Of a stretch of 64,000 bases of DNA, positions 58,673 through 64,000 are shown one piece after another. A model generated the notes under the pieces. The model worked only from the letters and a program-made list of their open reading frames with translations, was not told where the DNA came from and made no database searches. The DNA comes from Capsicum annuum (taxonomy: Eukaryota; Streptophyta; Magnoliopsida; Solanales; Solanaceae): assembly GCF_002878395.1 (NCBI RefSeq), contig NC_061120.1, positions 114,982,407-115,046,406 of the forward strand, read 5' to 3'. The stretch's first letter is position 1; each line of letters opens with the position of its first letter. The position numbers and the translations under genes are program-made.

Positions 58673-60544
58673 ACCCCCTCGTAACTCGTTTTACCATACT
58701 CCAGACCCCCGCATATCAGAAGGGTGGATTGACCGCACTGATTAGATTGTTTTCCTCATCTAAGAACCGAAAGCAGGGATTCTTTAATCCTACCAAATTC
58801 TCACTTTTACTCGAGCAGCAGATATGAGACCAGTAAGAGCGGATTCAAGACTTTCAACCTAATTCGGCTCGTACTCACATTTGCCCTAATCAATATAGAA
58901 CCGATAGTATGAATAGGAAAGTCTATATTAACTAGCCATAGGCTATCCTAAGAATGATCACTATAATAAGGAAAATAAGGATTACCCTCACTCATAGAGG
59001 ATTCGATAAGAGTCTATTGATTTTAGTGCACTATCCTTAACACAGGTAAATCGGTCTTTCTTTTTATCATAGGGTATTCATGTGGAAGAACTAGGCTAGA
59101 AAAGAATCCCTTATTCATTCATCAATTTCATTGCCTCTTCCCTGTCCTACGTGTGGACGAAGACCGAGACTTCTCTAAGATCCTATTCGATGGTATATTC
59201 CTCTTCTATTGTTCTTAGACAGATCTCTCACTCTTGATGAAGAAAAATACTTCAGCTTTAAAGATTCGATCTTGTCTTTACTCACCGATTCCTTTAATAA
59301 GAGAATACCCGGAATGCTTGGTACCCTTTTTCTTGCTACTGGTTTATTCCTATCCCACTTCTGCTTTCCTCACTCCCCACCTTAAGAGTTATTGCTTCAA
59401 GTAAATTTGCCTTGCTAGCTTGCTCTCTATTATTACTATACAGAGCGGGGAAGAAGCACTACAGAAGGTCATTACTATGTTGGATCAACTACTTCGATTG
59501 GAGCATTCTGGTAAGCTTGATCCTCGGGTTAGGTTCTTTTTCATTGGCATGTGATAGGGCGGGGTGGTCTACCGGTGAGAGCCAGACGAGAAAGACGTAA
59601 ATGGCACTAATCTAATCTCAAGAACTCTGATTCAACCATTTCTGTGTCGCTGACTAGGGTTTCTCCCCCTCTGGGGAATCCATAGAAAGCAAAACAATTC
59701 CATAAAGTGACAATTTTGCTGTCCATCTCGATTCATTCTCTTTTTTAGTCTGATTATGGCATGTGTCACGCTCATCTATTCTATAGTCAAAGAAGGAGCC
59801 TATCCTTAGCAACGTGTCATGCCCCGATTGTCATCTCTGTCTTTGTGTATGTCTGAGTGGGACATTTCCTCATGAATTACCTTTTTCGAGGCATGATCAG
59901 GGGGGCATACGAGTTTTTTCTTCTTTTATTTGTGTTTATCTGAGCACCACCCTAGCAAACTATTGGGTTGAGGGACCCATCCCAGACAACTTTAGAGTAG
60001 AGTCACTTCCAATAGCTTCAGTAAAGCTCCTAAAATACGAGAAATAACAATCGGTGGAAATTTTTGTGGTTGGTTCTTGAACCGATTCCATTTCAGGTTC
60101 CCAAAAAAAACAATGAATGGACTCTTTTTGGGGAGGTTGAGGGAAGGATAAAGCAGTTAAGGCAGGATATCATTATTGTAAGCCTCCTTCACTGCATTAG
60201 ATTAGCGCCCTATTGATCGTGTCTTCAAAGGGTTGGAGAAGCGTTAAATACTCCTTTAGGAAAGAACTCATTGCCATCTTTACACCTTACATGCGGCATA
60301 AATCGCATAAATAAAGTAGAGGTCACAAGATGACCTAAAGTCCAGAAAAAACCCAATCTCCCCCGGGAGTGCTTTCGAGAACACATGTACCGGTTATTGC
60401 ATCAACATCTTCTACAGATAGTTTACCAAGAATAGCAAAGGAGATTACACCGAGAACTTTTATTGCTAAAAGAGCTAATTCAAGTGCAGTACTTACTGTA
60501 ACAAGAACAACGTGAACTAATTCTCAAGCACTTGCAGTGACAAT
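58673..60544. other. spacer without recognised gene
   Basis: No gene recognised. Confidence 0.5.
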
Positions 60545-60780
60545 ATGGTATTCTCTTCCACGCTGCCTTTTCCTGATGAAATTTCTAGTGGGGTTTACTC
60601 TGGTATAGGTGTGAACCATATTTACAGAGAAGCAAACTCTTCTGCAGATTCTATAGCTGGCTCCTCCCTTTCAAGTTTGCATGTCTTTCATTCTGAATTG
60701 CCTCCTTTGACTCGTGAATGCTTGCGTTTAGATAGGTTAGATACTTCTTATATTAGGAGAATTATTGTAAAGGAGTAGTA
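60545..60780 (+). mobile_element. LINE RNase H C-terminal scrap
   Basis: A 77-codon frame contains VNHIYREANSSADSIAGSSL. This matches the H.YREANQ.AD.LA motif that ends the RNase H domain of plant LINE-type reverse transcriptases, with a typical tail of hydrophobic residues and a final I..D..G..R-like end. The rest of the domain is missing upstream. It is separate from the LINE scrap at 26985. Confidence 0.65.
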
Positions 60781-63700
60781 AGGGAGTGAAACCCCGATCT
60801 AATCTTACACGTGTAAGGACAGTCCTCTGAATAGAGTCCATTGCATCCCACATTAATCGATGGGCAGCCCTCGTACATTTAGCATAAACCGTTGAAAACT
60901 TGAAATTCTGTCCACTCTGAGTGGGCAGAGCCTTATTACCTTATTAATAGGAGGGATGCAAGGAATTGATGGTACGAATGCCAAAGCAAGTGAATCAGAA
61001 TAAGCCCTAGCCCAGCTACTAATTGGAAAGGTTTAAATAAGAGTGTGACTAGCGTCTTTCGCTCTCTCTTATTAGAAGAAGGAAAGGGTGCAACCCCACT
61101 CACCTTGAAAAAGTAGCTCTTTCAACTAATCCATACTTTTCCTCTCCAACCATTCAAGTGGCCCAAGGGCCACCTCAATCTTATTCTGTTTCTGATCCTA
61201 CTTCAGATTCTCTTTCAGTTGTGGAAACAAGCCCCTATTCCTATCGGTTGAGTAGCCCAAGCTCCTTAAAGCGTATTGTCCCCTCTCCTATGAAAGTAAG
61301 AGGTTGATGCACCCAGCTACCCGAAGTAGAGCTTTCTTTGTCCCACCTTTCCTTACTGACTTTCCTAGTTTAGATAGAGTATTGAGAATCATGTCAAAAT
61401 ACACCAAGACCTGGGCCCAGGTTCTCTTTCTTCAAGAAAGGGTAGCTTTAAACAACCCGGTTCCAAACACATCAAGCAAGCAAGCGACTCCCCTTCCTAA
61501 GCATACCCGTCCATTAAGGCATTCTTCCTTCTTGCGTATGTGTTATAGCTTATAGCTCTAAACCCCAATTCATTGGTGAAAAGAGTTGTCACCTTTAAAT
61601 CATCAAAAAAAGAAAAGAAGGAACCGCTCAAAAGGGACCACACAACAATGGCTCATAACTGGAAAACATAACAACAATGTCTCGTAGCTGCAAAAGAATA
61701 GCTCCCAACTGAAAATTTCCCTCGATCACTCTCTAACAGAAAGCCATTTTCCCTTTTGCAAAAAGTTAACTTGGACTTCTTTCCTAAGCGAAGGTTTGGA
61801 CTACATGGACCTAAGCAACCCACTGGCAGGGGCAACCTTTCACTGTTGGAAACTTTGATTTAGATTGGTAGTATTCTATATAATCTTTCCTAATTTTGAA
61901 ATGCACTCAATCAACATAGTTTCCACTCATTCCTTCTCGACCGCCTCTTTTCTAGTCACTTTTGATCAAATCTTTCTTGTGATTTTCTATTCTCTTATGA
62001 GAAATGGTTTGCTTCGTTTGAGCCATCATCGCTTAATGCATGTAGGGGGGCTAGGGCTTTTCCCTCACGACCCCTTTTAAAGGAGAACCAGAAGAACAAC
62101 AATGAACTCAAAGCTAATGAAGGAGATCCGCAACTTAAACAAGGTAGACGGGATCTTTCCTACCCCTTTCTATTTTGACTTCTTTGAAAGGTGAAAAAGT
62201 AAGAAGCTAGACCGACTTGCTCTTAAATTAAAAGCAGCAAGAGAAGTAAGTAGGCTTTTCTCCGCAAGAACAATCTTGACTTTCTTTATACTTTATAATA
62301 TAAGGCCCTTTAAACGATCGTAAATGGCCTGAAATATAACGACCTATGAGAGAGGGGTTTTTAGAAAAGAAAGCGTACCAATCCGACAAACAAATCAAAA
62401 ATAACGGCTCCTACATAAATACAATAGAATAGAAATATTGTCTTTCACTAGAATGGACCATACAAATAACATCTTTCTAGCCGCCTAAAGGAAGTATTCA
62501 AAGATAAGATAAGGCTATGCGCACACAAGCTAACTTTACGTATGCAGTTAGTTCTCAAGTGATTCCTTCGGATCTTACGTGTGACCTTAGGGAGCTTGTT
62601 TTGGCAGCTACTCTCTTATAGTTATGTGTCCTGGTTTCTGAGTTCTAGTTCAAGGAAGGGCAAAACGGGACTCACGGGGGTTGGGGGAAGCCTTCCCCCA
62701 GGGAAACCTAATAAAACTCATTCTAATACTTGAGTTAAAGCTCCTACTTCGAAGTAAGCCTATGGGTTGTTTCGAAGCTTATTAGCTAAAGAGTACTTGC
62801 GTGTTAAAGAGGGTACGTGGATTTGAGCTACTAAGTGGAACCAAACCATGAAACTTTCCATTTGCACTCTCCTAGGGTGCAATTGTAGGAAGCTCTATTA
62901 GCGAATGCAATTCCCCACCCGATAAGACTGATCAAGCCCTGCTACTTGGCTTGGAATCAAACTAGCCTATTATGCCCTTTCTTCATTCCTATATGGACCC
63001 ATATTCCTATGTTCTTCCAATGTTTACTGTATTACTGGGATTCCTATTTACTGAACCATATCAAAGAAGCTACTTTCTTTCTGGCTTTTATACCCAGGTA
63101 TAAAGGGATAGACAGTCTAAGAAAGTGCCAAGAAAGAACACATACCTATAACTTTTGGAAGGTTTGGAACCCTTTAACAAATTCACCAGTCTGAAGTAAA
63201 GAAGTGATCGATTCTTTAATCTTTAAATTGCAAAAATAATGAAATGGCTGTTTTATTGCCAACCCATCTCTTTCTTTCAACCAGATGCCATGCGTAAAGC
63301 ATCTATCTCTCTTAGGACCTCACCTTCATGACCTCCTGATGGAGGAAAGACTGATGTCATGGTTAGTAATCAAATCTGGAATCTCCGACAAAACATCTGA
63401 GATTGGACAATTATATAGATGAGAGAGTGGGATGGACCTTTCTCTTAAGGGTCGAAAAAAGACCTGGTTGCTTTCTTTCCTGGGAAAGAACAACTCTACG
63501 GTCATACTTCAATGAGTGAGCCTCAACCTAGACATCAAACTCCTAGCTCTTGAGCTTATTTACTATTGAAAAGGGTACTGTTCGTAGCTTGGCCTTTTTC
63601 GATTTCCTATTTAGCGCTTTGAATTCTTCTGTTGTTCCTGCCTAGCGTTGAGGCCATAGGGCTTCCTTATAAATAAGTTCGAATTAGAATAAAGTAACGG

Positions 63701-64000
63701 TTTAGGAGAGACTATGCGGAAGCCTTTTTTTTCTTTTTTAGCTTGCTTTCCTACGTCTCTTACAATGGCTTGCTTGCTAACGTAACGAGCAGAGGTAAGG
63801 CGCCTAGTTGAAAAAGCCGTAATCAGGTTACCCGATATAGAATAGGGCTCAGTGCAATAGTAAATCTAGTAAATATAATAAGAGAAGAATTAGAATAAGA
63901 AAAGCCTAGCCTTTCCCTTACCGACGAGTGAGTACCCTTTTTTCTCATTTTAGTTGAGTTGGTGTTCAATGTGCCCCATGGGTACAAACAAGATTGAAAG
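60781..64000. other. spacer to the window end without recognised gene
   Basis: No gene recognised. Open frames at 61304-61555, 61865-62080 and 62946-63194 (71-83 codons, +) have no similarity I can name. An inverted copy of the dispersed GCCACTTGACT-type repeat lies at 61143-61172. Confidence 0.5.

Noticed and set aside
1..64000. CRISPR arrays or bacterial-type operons
   Set aside because: No regularly spaced repeats or operon-like gene runs; the gene content is plant organellar and nuclear repeat DNA.

Overview
The window looks like plant mitochondrial DNA that now sits in a nuclear chromosome (a NUMT). It carries angiosperm mitochondrial genes (cox3, sdh4, rps1, rps4, nad5 exon 3, nad2 exon 5, trnS-UGA, trnfM), plastid DNA of the kind plant mitochondria acquire (trnD-GUC, trnS-GGA, 5' part of rrn23, rps14-trnfM, rpoC1), and the usual mitochondrial debris (copia, gypsy and LINE scraps, a mitochondrial-plasmid RNA polymerase, a mitovirus-like RdRp). 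The first ~1.7 kb is different: an LTR-like end and a Ty1/copia gag on the minus strand, of nuclear type. The host is an angiosperm, probably a eudicot; the retroelement style leans weakly to Solanaceae or relatives, which is a guess.

Almost every protein gene is broken, and the breaks have one signature. All premature stops I could place against a known family codon come from C:G to T:A transitions: CGA to TGA in rps1 (three) and rps4 (two), TGG to TAG or TGA in cox3 (two), sdh4 and the mitovirus-like frame. Plastid-derived rRNA and tRNA pieces show the same loss of CpG, and two tRNAs have an altered first anticodon base. This is what cytosine-methylation damage does in plant nuclear DNA. 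It is not what RNA editing could repair, since A-to-G changes would be needed for the TAG/TGA codons derived from TGG. I therefore treat the genes as relics, with working copies presumably in the organelle.

Layout: 1-1705 nuclear-type retroelement; 2.1 kb trnS-UGA; 7.8-8.4 kb gypsy integrase/chromodomain; 8.4-11.1 kb composite plastid insertion; 11.9-19.8 kb scattered copia scraps and a tRNA-like element; 21.6-22.2 kb plasmid RNA polymerase relic; 25.3-26.4 kb cox3-sdh4; 27.0-28.9 kb LINE and copia scraps; 31.4-33.1 kb plastid rps14-trnfM and mitochondrial trnfM; 35.1-37.1 kb interleaved duplications; 39.8-40.9 kb an intron-containing fragment of a nuclear ABCG26-like transporter gene; 45.4-46.7 kb mitovirus-like RdRp; 49.0-49.3 kb rpoC1; 50.3-52.5 kb rps1-rps4-nad5 exon 3; 54-56.6 kb probable nad2 intron 4 and exon 5 with two 100-N gaps; 60.5 kb another LINE scrap. 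The long stretches between hold nothing I can recognise.

The two N gaps are each flanked by a duplicated segment (238 bp identical; about 330 bp diverged), so the assembly around 54-56 kb should be read with caution.
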